This document shows, piece by piece, positions 11,067 to 20,751 of a stretch of DNA of 64,000 bases. Source of the DNA: Acetobacter oryzoeni (GTDB taxonomy: Bacteria > Pseudomonadota > Alphaproteobacteria > Acetobacterales > Acetobacteraceae). Location of the stretch: assembly GCF_004014775.2 (NCBI RefSeq), contig NZ_CP042808.1:1950001-2014000 (forward strand), given 5' to 3'. Position 1 is the first letter of the stretch, and every line of letters begins with the position of its first letter. Made by a program: the position numbers and the translations under genes. Below the pieces are notes generated by a model. The model made no database searches and had not been told where the DNA came from. It worked only from the letters and a program-made list of their open reading frames with translations.

Positions 11067-12269
11067 ATGTCCGGCAGTTTCCATGATCTGGGCCTAGATC
11101 CAGCATTATGCGCATATGCGCAGCAGGCGGGCATGGCTGCCCCTACTCCAGTGCAAGAGGCTACTATTCCTGCCATTCTGGATGGCAGAGACGTATTGGT
11201 GCGAGCACCCACGGGCACCGGCAAAACGGCTGCCTATGCCTTGCCGCTTAGCCAGAAGCTGCTGAAATCTCGCAAGCCACGTTTTGTGCTGGTGCTTGTG
11301 CCCACGCGTGAACTGGTTTTGCAGGTAGAAAAGGTTTTTCGCGCCTGTTTAGGCGAAAGCAAAAAAGGCCAGAAGCAAACACCTGTTACCCTCGTGCCGC
11401 TGTTTGGCGGCTCTGACCGCGCAGAGCAGGAGCATTTTCTTGCGCAAGCCACTGGCCGACGCATTCTGATTGCAACACCCGGACGCCTGCTGGACTTTGT
11501 TTCCAACCGGATTTGCGACCTTTCAGAATGCGGATATCTGGTTCTGGATGAAGGGGACCGTCTGTTTTCTCCCGAATTTCAGGAAGATACAGAAACACTG
11601 CTCTCCTATCTGCCGTCCATGCGGCAAACATTGGTGCTTTCTGCTACCCAGCCCGAAAGTCTTAAAAGCACGCTTTTGAACCTACTGCATAAGCCGGTTG
11701 AAATCAGTATTGAACAAGCCCCCCAAAAGCGCGGCCCCATCCGCCAAGCGGCGTTGTTTTTAGATCCCGCCCAGAAACCGGGCTTTATTAAGGAATTTTT
11801 CAGCCGCGCGCCCAAAATGCGCAGCATTGTGTTTGTGCGCACAAAAGCAGAGGCTGATCAGCTTGCCGCTCTGCTTAAAAAAGCCCGGCTTGCCGCCGCC
11901 CCTTTGCATGGAGATATTGCGCAGGATAAGCGCACCAGCACGGTTACCAGTTTTGAATCCGGGCGGCTCTTTATTCTTGTTGCTACAGATGTTGCGGCAC
12001 GCGGCTTGGATGTGCCTTCTGTAAAGCAGGTTATCAATTACGATGTGCCGGATCAGCCAGAAACCTATTTGCACCGTATCGGGCGCACGGGCCGTGGCGG
12101 AGAAAAAGGATCTGCCCTTACACTATGCACAATGGATGACCGTAAAAGCCTCCGGCAAATTGAGGTTGGCGCTCACGTAAAACTGCGAATTATCAACGCC
12201 GAGCAGGCTCTTCCCGCACCTAGCCAGCCTCAAACAGCCTCACGCCGTTCAAAATCTGTTCGGCCATAA
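11067..12269 (+). CDS. DEAD-box family ATP-dependent RNA helicase with a DEGD motif II
   Basis: 400 residues from ATG at 11067 with AAGGAGAAAGG upstream. Helicase motifs in order: F..LGL with Q motif (TPVQEATIP), I APTGTGKT, Ia PTREL, Ib TPGRLLD, II VLDEGDRLF, III SATQ, IV IVFVRTKAEAD, V VATDVAARGLDVP, VI HRIGRTGRGG. Motif II reads DEGD, with Gly in place of the usual Ala. The tail after motif VI is short, so it lacks the long RNA-binding extensions of RhlE or CsdA. Its last 50 bases overlap the convergent glycosyltransferase gene. Confidence 0.94.
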   Translation: MSGSFHDLGLDPALCAYAQQAGMAAPTPVQEATIPAILDGRDVLVRAPTGTGKTAAYALPLSQKLLKSRKPRFVLVLVPTRELVLQVEKVFRACLGESKKGQKQTPVTLVPLFGGSDRAEQEHFLAQATGRRILIATPGRLLDFVSNRICDLSECGYLVLDEGDRLFSPEFQEDTETLLSYLPSMRQTLVLSATQPESLKSTLLNLLHKPVEISIEQAPQKRGPIRQAALFLDPAQKPGFIKEFFSRAPKMRSIVFVRTKAEADQLAALLKKARLAAAPLHGDIAQDKRTSTVTSFESGRLFILVATDVAARGLDVPSVKQVINYDVPDQPETYLHRIGRTGRGGEKGSALTLCTMDDRKSLRQIEVGAHVKLRIINAEQALPAPSQPQTASRRSKSVRP

Positions 12270-13329
12270 TCTGCCATGCCTGCTCAGCCTCCCGCTTACC
12301 TTGCGTATTCGGTGTGGCAGCAGGCTTATCTTTTACAAATGCTGTAATTGTTGCTGCAATGCTTTGGGCTTCTGGCTTGCAGAACAACACATTGGGTTGC
12401 CCGGCAAACTGTTCTGCCAGACCACTTACATCTGTTGAAATCACCCAACGCCCGGCAGCAAGGGCTGCTGCCCCTACACCACTTTGCGTGGCCTCTCTGT
12501 AAGGCAGCACCAGCGCATCCGCCCAAGCCAGAAGCTGGCTGACTTTTGTTTCTGGCACCCATGTGTTTTCAATCTGCACATTGGGTAAGCCTGCAAGCTG
12601 TTCCAGTTCTGCGCTATGGGGCCCTTTACCTGCAATCTGGCAGATATAATCACCTTGCGTCCCTATAGCTGTAAGAGCTTGCGCCAGCAGATCCAGACCT
12701 TTGTAAGACAGCAATCTGCCAAAAAACAGCAGCCGAACCGGCCCTTTATGCGCAAAGGGGGCCGTTTGCTGCCCTTCTGGCGCAACAAACGCAAAAGGTG
12801 GATGAAAAGCCACCAACGCACGCCGCCCGCGCATACACCATTGTTTTTCAAGCTGGGCCGCCACATGACGGCTTAATGTAACCGGAATATCAGCAAACCA
12901 GACCAGCAGGCGCTGCAAAAACATCTGCCCAACAAAACCATCACCAGGATGAGTTGCGGCATCATGCACCAGCACCACAACAGGCACACCAGCTTTACGC
13001 AAAGCTGCCACCATAATCAGATCAAGCGGCCCTGGCATAGCGCATATGGCAACATCAGGCCGAACAGCGCGTAACATGCGGCCAAGCGCGTGCACCATAC
13101 GCGGAGCCTGCAACAAGCGCATAAAAAAGCTGGAAAGGCTTTTGTAGGTACGTACCGGTACATCATTATGGAGATCAGGCTCGGCCTGTAGCACCTCCGC
13201 CCCAGAGGAGAGAGAAAGAACAGCAGATGTATCTGGCAACGCGTTCAGGGCTTTGGCAAGTTCTGCAGCAATACGCGGGCCGGCCCCTTTGCGCCCCCAC
13301 TGCCAGACAAATACCCGCATGCCGCTCAA
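12220..13329 (-). CDS. Glycosyltransferase (GT-B, GT4-like)
   Basis: 369 residues from a TTG at 13329 with AGGA upstream; ATG at 13320 is the alternative. N-terminal Rossmann half (MRVFVWQWGRKGAG), then a C-terminal donor-binding half with LLFFGRLLSYKGLDLLAQAL and a variant of the E-x7-E region (LPYREATQSGVGAAALAAG). It is the second of two glycosyltransferases on this strand (15 bases after the other). Acceptor and sugar are unknown. The 3' end overlaps the helicase gene by 50 bases in opposite orientation. Confidence 0.85.
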   Translation of the reverse strand: MSGMRVFVWQWGRKGAGPRIAAELAKALNALPDTSAVLSLSSGAEVLQAEPDLHNDVPVRTYKSLSSFFMRLLQAPRMVHALGRMLRAVRPDVAICAMPGPLDLIMVAALRKAGVPVVVLVHDAATHPGDGFVGQMFLQRLLVWFADIPVTLSRHVAAQLEKQWCMRGRRALVAFHPPFAFVAPEGQQTAPFAHKGPVRLLFFGRLLSYKGLDLLAQALTAIGTQGDYICQIAGKGPHSAELEQLAGLPNVQIENTWVPETKVSQLLAWADALVLPYREATQSGVGAAALAAGRWVISTDVSGLAEQFAGQPNVLFCKPEAQSIAATITAFVKDKPAATPNTQGKREAEQAWQIMAEQILNGVRLFEAG

Positions 13330-13344
13330 ACCATTTTTCCTAAT

Positions 13345-14553
13345 CTACTTCTGCAATGCAGCTACTGCATTCAGTAAAGGAGTTGGCCCAAAAGCCCGCA
13401 ATGCCGCCTTACCAGCAGCCTGCCCAAGCTGGCGGCGCTTGTTGGCATTATCTGCAAGAGTTTGCAATGCTTCTACTGCACACCCAATATCTGCCTCTGC
13501 CCATACAGCCTGAGGGACCTGATACACACCCCGCGTATCGGTAGCTGTTACAAGTTTGTAAGAAATTGGCCAACCACATTCTGATGTTAGGAATTCTGAC
13601 GTAGCAGACCAATCTGTGGCGATAACAGGGCGTTCCAGAAGCATGGCCTCTGCAGGTACCAACCCAAACCCTTCGCTCCGGTGTAGGGAAAGCACAATAT
13701 CAGCCTGCTGTGTCATGGCGTACACATCGGGCATTGGCAGCATACGGTTTTCAAAGCGGATGTTCTGTGCGCCACCTGCCGCATCCTTCAGGCGCTGCAT
13801 ATCTGCTGCATAATGGTCCGAGCCAGATATTTTCATTACCAACAGGCGGTCTTTCCTGTCTCCAAACGCCTGCCGAAACGCTGCTATAGCCGCCAAAGGG
13901 TTCTTGCGCTCAAAACTGGATGCAAGACTAAAGGAAACCAACACCACCACAGCATCCTCTGGCCACCCAAAAGCCTGACGATCCAATTTGGAAGGCTGCG
14001 GAGGCACACACGCCAACGGATAGGGCACAACCTTGATCCGGCCGGGCATAAGAGGTTCCAGCGCGCGCGCACTGAAATGCGAAGGTGTCCAGATTTCATG
14101 CACGCATGGCACGCCAGCATGCCATTCTGGCGAGATAACCGGTAGCTCCCACACCCAATAGCCCACAATACGGCGCCCGAGCACATGCTTTCGGCCCAGG
14201 CGCAAAAGGGCCGCTGGTGTTTGTGGTGCATTTACATGCAGCACCAAAGCCGCTTTTGGATCTGCAAAAACAGAATCCAGCCCCTCTTTCCCCTGCGATT
14301 GTAAAAGACTAGCCTCTACCCCTTTTACACTTACGCCTTGAGAAAGCAGACCTCGCAAAAGCAATCTGGCCCCCTCACCCAAGCCGGAACCCCGGGCAAG
14401 CTCTCCTCCAATAATCACATTTGCATCAGCAATCGGCGTGGGATGAACCGCTTTAGGAGCAAGCAAAGCCGTAGCCTTGGCCAATAAACGCCGCCTTTGA
14501 GCTACAGGAAACAGACGCCACAAGTGATGGAGAGGATGAAGGGAAGATGTCAC
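13345..14553 (-). CDS. Glycosyltransferase family 4-type protein
   Basis: 402 residues from a GTG at 14553. The C-terminal half shows the GT4 donor motif SEGFGLVPAEAMLLERPVIA and a preceding VLVSFSLASSFERKNPLAAI segment. The N-terminal part has GYWVWELPVISPEW, often seen in glycosyltransferases that act on envelope polysaccharides. It is in line with the next glycosyltransferase and the ELM1-like gene, and divergent from the deacylase-like gene at 14718. Confidence 0.85.
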   Translation of the reverse strand: MTSSLHPLHHLWRLFPVAQRRRLLAKATALLAPKAVHPTPIADANVIIGGELARGSGLGEGARLLLRGLLSQGVSVKGVEASLLQSQGKEGLDSVFADPKAALVLHVNAPQTPAALLRLGRKHVLGRRIVGYWVWELPVISPEWHAGVPCVHEIWTPSHFSARALEPLMPGRIKVVPYPLACVPPQPSKLDRQAFGWPEDAVVVLVSFSLASSFERKNPLAAIAAFRQAFGDRKDRLLVMKISGSDHYAADMQRLKDAAGGAQNIRFENRMLPMPDVYAMTQQADIVLSLHRSEGFGLVPAEAMLLERPVIATDWSATSEFLTSECGWPISYKLVTATDTRGVYQVPQAVWAEADIGCAVEALQTLADNANKRRQLGQAAGKAALRAFGPTPLLNAVAALQK

Positions 14554-14717
14554 TCGTGCTATCCGTCACCTGAAAATAAGAAGAAAGTTGAGACAAAGCA
14601 GGGATTGCAGGCCCGCACAACCCACCGCATACTTTTGCCCATGCGGTGCTGTTCCTTCCTTCATTCCCCCATACACGCCGAGATACCCTTGCCAGCATGG
14701 CGTCTGGAGAGGGGATT

Positions 14718-15776
14718 ATGAGTTGCGCATCCAAGCGGCATGTGCGGCCTGAGAGTGCTTTTCGGTTTCGGGCTGTTTCTGCCTTACTCCCGCCTTCTCC
14801 CCCAGCCTTGCCTGCCGTGCGCATTGAATACCCGCCACCAGATATTAGCCCATGGATTGCAGGAAACTGTGGTATTCAAGGTGTGCATCATTTTGAAAGC
14901 CGCCGCCCCGGCCCGCATGTGGCTGTTACAGCCCTTATGCATGGCAACGAATATGCTGGAGCCTACGCTCTGCAACAGCTTCTTATGCAGCCATTGCGCC
15001 CGTTACATGGAAGGTTGAGCCTGATTTTTCTTAATCTGGCCGCTTACAAAACCTTTAACCCTGCCCGCCCCACATTATCCCGCTTTATAGATGAAGATAT
15101 GAACCGATTGTGGCGGCCTGAGTTAATTTCCTCGGCACACACATCGGTTGAAATGCAACGTGTGCGTGAAGTGCTGCCTGTGCTGGAAACGGTGGATATT
15201 CTTTTGGATATCCACACCATGCTGTGGCCCGCGCAACCTCTCTTCCTATGCAGCATGGCCGAAAACAGCCGAGATCTTGCTTGCTGTGTATCCGGCGCGC
15301 AAACCAACCCTCCTGCTGTTGTTCAGGATGGTGGGCATGAAGATGGATTAAGGCTTATTGATTATACGCGCTTTAATACGCCGCATTCATATACACGCGC
15401 CTGCCTGCTAGAAGCAGGGCAACACTGGCAAAAAGATGCCGCACAGCAGGCCTTGCTCAGCACCCGCTTATTTCTAACACAAACCGGCACCCTGCCCTCC
15501 GCCCCAATACCAGCAACACCTTCAGATTCTGTAAGGCAAGCTGTTGTGACAGACTGCGTGCAAGCGCTGACATCTCGTTTTGTTTTTGTGCAGCCGTTTA
15601 CGAGTGGCAGTGTTATCCGCAAAGCAGGCACTGTTATTGCTTTTGATGGGCAGGATGAAATTCGCACGCCCTACAACAACTGTATCTTGGTTATGCCCAA
15701 TTTACGCCCCCGCCGCGGGCATACAGCCGTAAGGCTTGCAAAGCGCCTTAACAGCAAAACGGGCATGCAAGCCTAA
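14718..15776 (+). CDS. Succinylglutamate desuccinylase/aspartoacylase family metalloenzyme
   Basis: 352 residues from ATG at 14718 with GGAGAGGGG upstream. The zinc-binding H-x-x-E of this M14-like family is in ALMHGNEYAG, and the third ligand histidine in LLDIHTM. FIDEDMNRLW and LLEAGQHW further match AstE/AspA-type carboxypeptidase-like hydrolases. It probably removes an acyl group from an amino acid or similar amide. Substrate is not predictable from context: the divergent genes are glycosyltransferases and glyA is convergent. Confidence 0.85.
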   Translation: MSCASKRHVRPESAFRFRAVSALLPPSPPALPAVRIEYPPPDISPWIAGNCGIQGVHHFESRRPGPHVAVTALMHGNEYAGAYALQQLLMQPLRPLHGRLSLIFLNLAAYKTFNPARPTLSRFIDEDMNRLWRPELISSAHTSVEMQRVREVLPVLETVDILLDIHTMLWPAQPLFLCSMAENSRDLACCVSGAQTNPPAVVQDGGHEDGLRLIDYTRFNTPHSYTRACLLEAGQHWQKDAAQQALLSTRLFLTQTGTLPSAPIPATPSDSVRQAVVTDCVQALTSRFVFVQPFTSGSVIRKAGTVIAFDGQDEIRTPYNNCILVMPNLRPRRGHTAVRLAKRLNSKTGMQA

Positions 15777-15791
15777 GCCTACATGCCCGTT
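15758..15791. terminator. Hairpin between convergent deacylase-like gene and glyA
   Basis: Inverted repeat AACGGGCATG / CATGCCCGTT with a 14-base loop spans the end of the upstream gene. A second small hairpin (AGCC-TAAAA-AGGCT) follows. T tracts are weak, so the termination call is tentative. Confidence 0.5.
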
Positions 15792-15816
15792 CTGAGAGCC
15801 TAAAAAGGCTTAAATA

Positions 15817-17109
15817 TTATGCACGGCTATAGATAGGGAACTTAGCGCACAGAGCCTTAACGCGTTTATGCACAGCGTTTTCAACTTCGCTGTTACCCTC
15901 ACCGCCAGAAGCGGCCAGAGCTGTCAGAACTTCGTCAATCATTTCACCAACCTGGCGGAACTCTTCCTCACGGAAGCCGCGTGCCGTTGCTGCCGGGCTA
16001 CCCAGACGCACACCAGAAGTGATGGCTGGCTTTTCCGGGTCAAACGGAATGGCGTTTTTATTGGCTGTAATACCGGCGCGTTCCAGAGCCTGTTCTGCGG
16101 CTTTGCCTGTTACCTTTTTGGGGCGCAGATCAACCAGAATCAGGTGTGAATCCGTACCGCCGGTAACAATATCAAACCCACGTTCCACCAGAACTTCGGC
16201 CAGAACGGCTGCGTTTTTCTGCACAGCTTTCTGGTATTCCTTAAACTCTGGACGGAGGGCTTCACCAAACGCCACAGCCTTACCGGCAATAACGTGCATG
16301 AGCGGGCCACCCTGCAAACCAGGGAACACAGCGGAGTTGATTTTTTTGGCCAATGCTTCGTCATTGGTCAGGATCAGGCCGCCACGTGGGCCACGCAGGG
16401 TTTTATGCGTGGTGGAGGTGACAATATGCGCGTGTTCCAGCGGGTTCGGATACAGACCAGCAGCCACAAGGCCAGCAAAATGTGCCATATCCACCATCAG
16501 GAAGGCGCCAACTTCATCCGCAATGCGGCGGAAGCGGGCAAAATCAATGATACGCGGATAAGCAGAGCCACCAGCCACAATGATGGAAGGTTTGTGCTCA
16601 CGCGCCAGCCGTTCCATTTCCTCATAGTCCAGCATGCCGTCTTGCTGACGCACACCGTACTGCACGGAATTAAACCATTTGCCGGAATAGTTAGGGGCTG
16701 CACCGTGGGTAAGGTGGCCACCGGCCGCAAGGCTCATGCCCAGCACCGTATCACCCGGCTTGCCCATAGCCATAAACGCGGCCTGGTTGGCGTTGGCGCC
16801 AGAATGCGGCTGCACGTTGGCAAATGCGGCACCAAACAGGGTTTTCACGCGGTCGATGGCAAGGTTTTCAACCTTGTCCACTTCCACACAGCCACCGTAA
16901 TAGCGGCGGCCGGGGTAACCTTCGGCGTATTTGTTGGTTAGCACGCTGCCCTGAGCCTGAAGCACGGCTTCAGACGCCATGTTCTCACTGGCTATCAGTT
17001 CAATGCCTTCCTGCTGACGCTTCAGCTCGCCTTCAATGGCGGCTGCAACATCCGGATCAGTCTGGGCTAGAGACGCATGGAAAAAGCGATCCAGATCCGT
17101 GTGGCTCAT
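15817..17109 (-). CDS. glyA: Serine hydroxymethyltransferase
   Basis: PLP enzyme that turns serine and tetrahydrofolate into glycine and methylene-THF. 430 residues, normal length. The PLP-binding lysine is in [13 protein letters not shown], and [22 protein letters not shown] and the C-terminal [10 protein letters not shown] are family signatures. Starts with ATG at 17109. A 181-base gap separates it from the divergent amino acid permease. Confidence 0.98.
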   Translation of the reverse strand: MSHTDLDRFFHASLAQTDPDVAAAIEGELKRQQEGIELIASENMASEAVLQAQGSVLTNKYAEGYPGRRYYGGCVEVDKVENLAIDRVKTLFGAAFANVQPHSGANANQAAFMAMGKPGDTVLGMSLAAGGHLTHGAAPNYSGKWFNSVQYGVRQQDGMLDYEEMERLAREHKPSIIVAGGSAYPRIIDFARFRRIADEVGAFLMVDMAHFAGLVAAGLYPNPLEHAHIVTSTTHKTLRGPRGGLILTNDEALAKKINSAVFPGLQGGPLMHVIAGKAVAFGEALRPEFKEYQKAVQKNAAVLAEVLVERGFDIVTGGTDSHLILVDLRPKKVTGKAAEQALERAGITANKNAIPFDPEKPAITSGVRLGSPAATARGFREEEFRQVGEMIDEVLTALAASGGEGNSEVENAVHKRVKALCAKFPIYSRA

Positions 17110-17192
17110 TCAGGTGTTCCCTCAAAATCAGACAATATGTTCACCAGCATATTTGCCGGGCGGCTGGCGGTGTTCATTCGTTACGTTTGAAA

Positions 17193-17219
17193 CACATCTT
17201 GCCAGGATGTGCTGCTGGC
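17193..17219. other. Hairpin in the glyA-permease divergent intergenic region
   Basis: Perfect 6-bp inverted repeat CACATC-ttgccag-GATGTG, overlapped by GCCAG/CTGGC. It could be an operator or a leader structure for the permease. I could not match the region to a riboswitch class. Confidence 0.3.
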
Positions 17220-17290
17220 CTGTTTATAGAAAAAAAGACCGTTGGAGGCTTCTTACCGCTTTCCGTGCGGCCCGGACAGGAGAAAAATAT

Positions 17291-18772
17291 ATGGAGCAGA
17301 AGTCTGCCCCCTCTGTAACATCGGCATTTACGCGATGTTTGCCGCTGGACAAGCTACAGGCAGCACCTGGGCTTAAGCGTGTTCTGGGGCCGGGAAGCCT
17401 TGTGGCATTGGGTGTTGGTGCCACAATCGGGGCAGGCCTGTTTTCTCTTACCGGCATTGCTGCTTCTGAAAATGCCGGTCCTGCTGTGGTTCTTTCCTTT
17501 TTTATTGCAGCCATTGCCTGTGGCTTTGCCGGGCTGTGCTATAGTGAACTGGCCAGCATGATCCCTATTGCGGGCAGCGCCTACACCTATGCGTATGTCA
17601 CACTAGGGGAAATGATGGCATGGATTATTGGCTGGGATCTGGTGCTGGAATACGCCGTGGGTGCGGCCACTGTTGCGGTCAGTTGGTCCCGGTATGTGGT
17701 GTCATTATTGGATTCGTGGGGCATAGTGCTGCCCCCGCGGCTTACGGCTTCACCCTTTGAAACCGTACAGATGCCCGATGGCAGCATGGTCTCCGGGTTA
17801 ATGAACCTGCCCGCAGTTTTTATTACCTGTCTGGTTTCATGGATCCTGATCCGCGGGATCTCGCAATCCGCTATGGTGAACGCCGTTGTGGTGGTTATCA
17901 AACTGCTGGTGATTGCAGCGTTTATCGGCTTTGGCATCCACTACATTAATCCGGCCAATTATCACCCCTTTATTCCACAAAACACGGGCACATTTGGGCA
18001 GTATGGCTGGTCTGGCATTATGCGCGCTGCGGGCACTATCTTTTTTGCCTATATCGGTTTTGATGCCGTTTCCACCACAGCGCAGGAAACCAAAAATCCG
18101 GCGCGTGATATGCCCATTGGCATTCTGGGTAGCCTGCTGATTTGTGCTCTGGCTTATGTCTGCTTCTCTTTTGTAATGACCGGTCTGGTCAATTACAAAG
18201 ACATGCTGGGTGATGCCGCGCCAGTGGCTACAGCCATTAACCGCACGCCCTATCCATGGCTACAACTGGCCATTAAAATTGGCATTATCTGCGGGTTTAC
18301 ATCCGTTCTTATGGGTATGCTTTTGGGCCAGAGCCGTGTGTTTTTTGCCATGTCCCGCGATGGCCTTCTGCCCCCCATGTTCAGCGCCACACACCCAAAA
18401 TATCAGACACCGTGGATGTCCAACGTCTTTTTCATGGTCATTATCTGTCTGCTCAGCGCGTTTCTGCCCATTTCTGAGTTAGGGCACATGACATCCATCG
18501 GCACGCTTCTGGCCTTTATTCTGGTCTGTGCTGGCGTGATGATCCTGCGCCGCAAAGCGTCTGATCACCCACGTGCTTTTCGGGTTCCCGGCGGAGACAT
18601 CATTCCTGTTCTGGGTATTCTCACTTGCGGCACTGTCATGGTCTCACTTGATGAGCTGACATGGATCCGGCTGATTGTGTGGCTGGCTATAGGAATGGTG
18701 ATTTACCTAACCTATGGCCGTTACCACAGCGCATTAGCGCGACCCAGCATTCCGCCAGACAGGGTTGCATAA
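17291..18772 (+). CDS. APC-superfamily amino acid permease (cationic amino acid transporter type)
   Basis: 493 residues from ATG at 17291, with GGACAGGAG upstream; the frame is open further 5' but that part overlaps the glyA region. The first membrane helix contains GVGATIGAGLFSLTG, the APC consensus binding-site helix, and PAVVLSFFIAAIACGFAGLCYSELA forms the second (residue stretch shown in part: FAGLCYSELA). About 12 hydrophobic segments follow, with FAYIGFDAVSTTAQETKNP typical of CAT/YhdG proteins. Likely imports basic or neutral amino acids; the exact substrate is not determinable. Confidence 0.9.
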   Translation: MEQKSAPSVTSAFTRCLPLDKLQAAPGLKRVLGPGSLVALGVGATIGAGLFSLTGIAASENAGPAVVLSFFIAAIACGFAGLCYSELASMIPIAGSAYTYAYVTLGEMMAWIIGWDLVLEYAVGAATVAVSWSRYVVSLLDSWGIVLPPRLTASPFETVQMPDGSMVSGLMNLPAVFITCLVSWILIRGISQSAMVNAVVVVIKLLVIAAFIGFGIHYINPANYHPFIPQNTGTFGQYGWSGIMRAAGTIFFAYIGFDAVSTTAQETKNPARDMPIGILGSLLICALAYVCFSFVMTGLVNYKDMLGDAAPVATAINRTPYPWLQLAIKIGIICGFTSVLMGMLLGQSRVFFAMSRDGLLPPMFSATHPKYQTPWMSNVFFMVIICLLSAFLPISELGHMTSIGTLLAFILVCAGVMILRRKASDHPRAFRVPGGDIIPVLGILTCGTVMVSLDELTWIRLIVWLAIGMVIYLTYGRYHSALARPSIPPDRVA

Positions 18773-18846
18773 AGCGCACAGGCGCGCATACTTCTGGGCA
18801 GCATTCACCCGCCTGTCCCGCCCGCCGTGGTTGGGGTTCTTTTTAG

Positions 18847-19893
<1,047 letters not shown>

Positions 19894-19916
19894 GTTTTTG
19901 GTCAATATCACGGCAT

Positions 19917-19948
19917 ATGGGCCAGAGTTTTCTGGCCCATAATTTTGT
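19917..19948 (+). terminator. Rho-independent terminator after hemB
   Basis: Perfect 10-bp stem ATGGGCCAGA / TCTGGCCCAT with a 4-base loop, followed by AATTTTGTT. It lies 23 bases past the hemB stop and just before bpt. Confidence 0.85.
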
Positions 19949-19967
19949 TGCGGGATAACTTCTCCCC

Positions 19968-20741
19968 ATGACGTCATCGCAAGACAGGCCACACTTCTTC
20001 TATACCGCTCCCCCCGGTGCCTGTCCGTATCTGCCCAACCGTATTGAACGTAAAATACTGGTGGATCTGGCAACTCCAGAGGCCAATTTCCTACATAGCC
20101 GCCTTTCACATGCAGGTTTCAGGCGTAGCCATACCTTGGCTTATGCGCCTATTTGCGATGGCTGCTCTGCCTGTATTCCCATTCGCTTGCCTGTCAGGCG
20201 CCTTACACCTAATCGAACACAAAAACGCGCCGTACGGCGCAATGCAGACCTTACGCGCAGCCTCCTGCCCCCCACAGCAACAGATGAGCAATACGCGCTT
20301 TTCCGAAGGTATCTGGACAGCCGCCATTCAGATGGTGAAATGGCAGGCATGTCCATGCATGATTACCGAATTATGGTGGAAGAAACGCCTGTAGATACAC
20401 GGCTTATAGAGTTTCGAACGCCAGATTCCACATTAATGGCTGCCAGCCTGATTGATGTTCTGGAAGATGGGCTTTCTGCCGTTTACAGCTTTTATGAACC
20501 AGACTGTCCACAGCGTTCGCTTGGCAGTTTTGCCATTCTTTCCTTGGCTGAATTGGCAGTGCAAATGGAGCTGCCATATCTGTATCTGGGATATTGGGTA
20601 CCAGGCAGCCCCAAAATGGCGTATAAAGAACGCTTCCAGCCCGCAGAAATTCTGCGCCACGGCACATGGCAAAAATTGGATCTCAACCAGCCCCCTCAAA
20701 CAGAAAGGGCCCATCCGTTTCCGGAAGGCCCTCTGTTTTAA
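19968..20741 (+). CDS. bpt: Aspartate/glutamate leucyltransferase (Bpt, bacterial arginyl-transferase homologue)
   Basis: Transfers leucine from tRNA to N-terminal Asp or Glu, marking proteins for ClpSAP degradation. 257 residues. The N-terminal ATE domain shows CPYLPNRIERK, then SHAGFRRSHTLAY with CDGCSACIPIRLPV, the conserved Cys region; the C-terminal acyltransferase-like half has FYEPDCPQRSLGSFAIL and YLYLGYWVPGSPKMAYK. Length and motifs fit Bpt rather than eukaryotic Ate1. It has its own 5' region after the hemB terminator. Confidence 0.95.
   Translation: MTSSQDRPHFFYTAPPGACPYLPNRIERKILVDLATPEANFLHSRLSHAGFRRSHTLAYAPICDGCSACIPIRLPVRRLTPNRTQKRAVRRNADLTRSLLPPTATDEQYALFRRYLDSRHSDGEMAGMSMHDYRIMVEETPVDTRLIEFRTPDSTLMAASLIDVLEDGLSAVYSFYEPDCPQRSLGSFAILSLAELAVQMELPYLYLGYWVPGSPKMAYKERFQPAEILRHGTWQKLDLNQPPQTERAHPFPEGPLF
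20701..20739 (+). terminator. Terminator formed within the last codons of bpt
   Basis: Stem AGGGCC / GGCCCT, with flanking CAG(A) and CTG able to extend it, followed by TTTT at the bpt stop. The convergent parC ends only 10 bases downstream. Confidence 0.6.
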
Positions 20742-20751
20742 ACGGCTACGC

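Noticed and set aside
17110..17290. Glycine or SAM-type riboswitch upstream of the permease or glyA
   Set aside because: Only a small hairpin is visible; no conserved riboswitch core was recognised.
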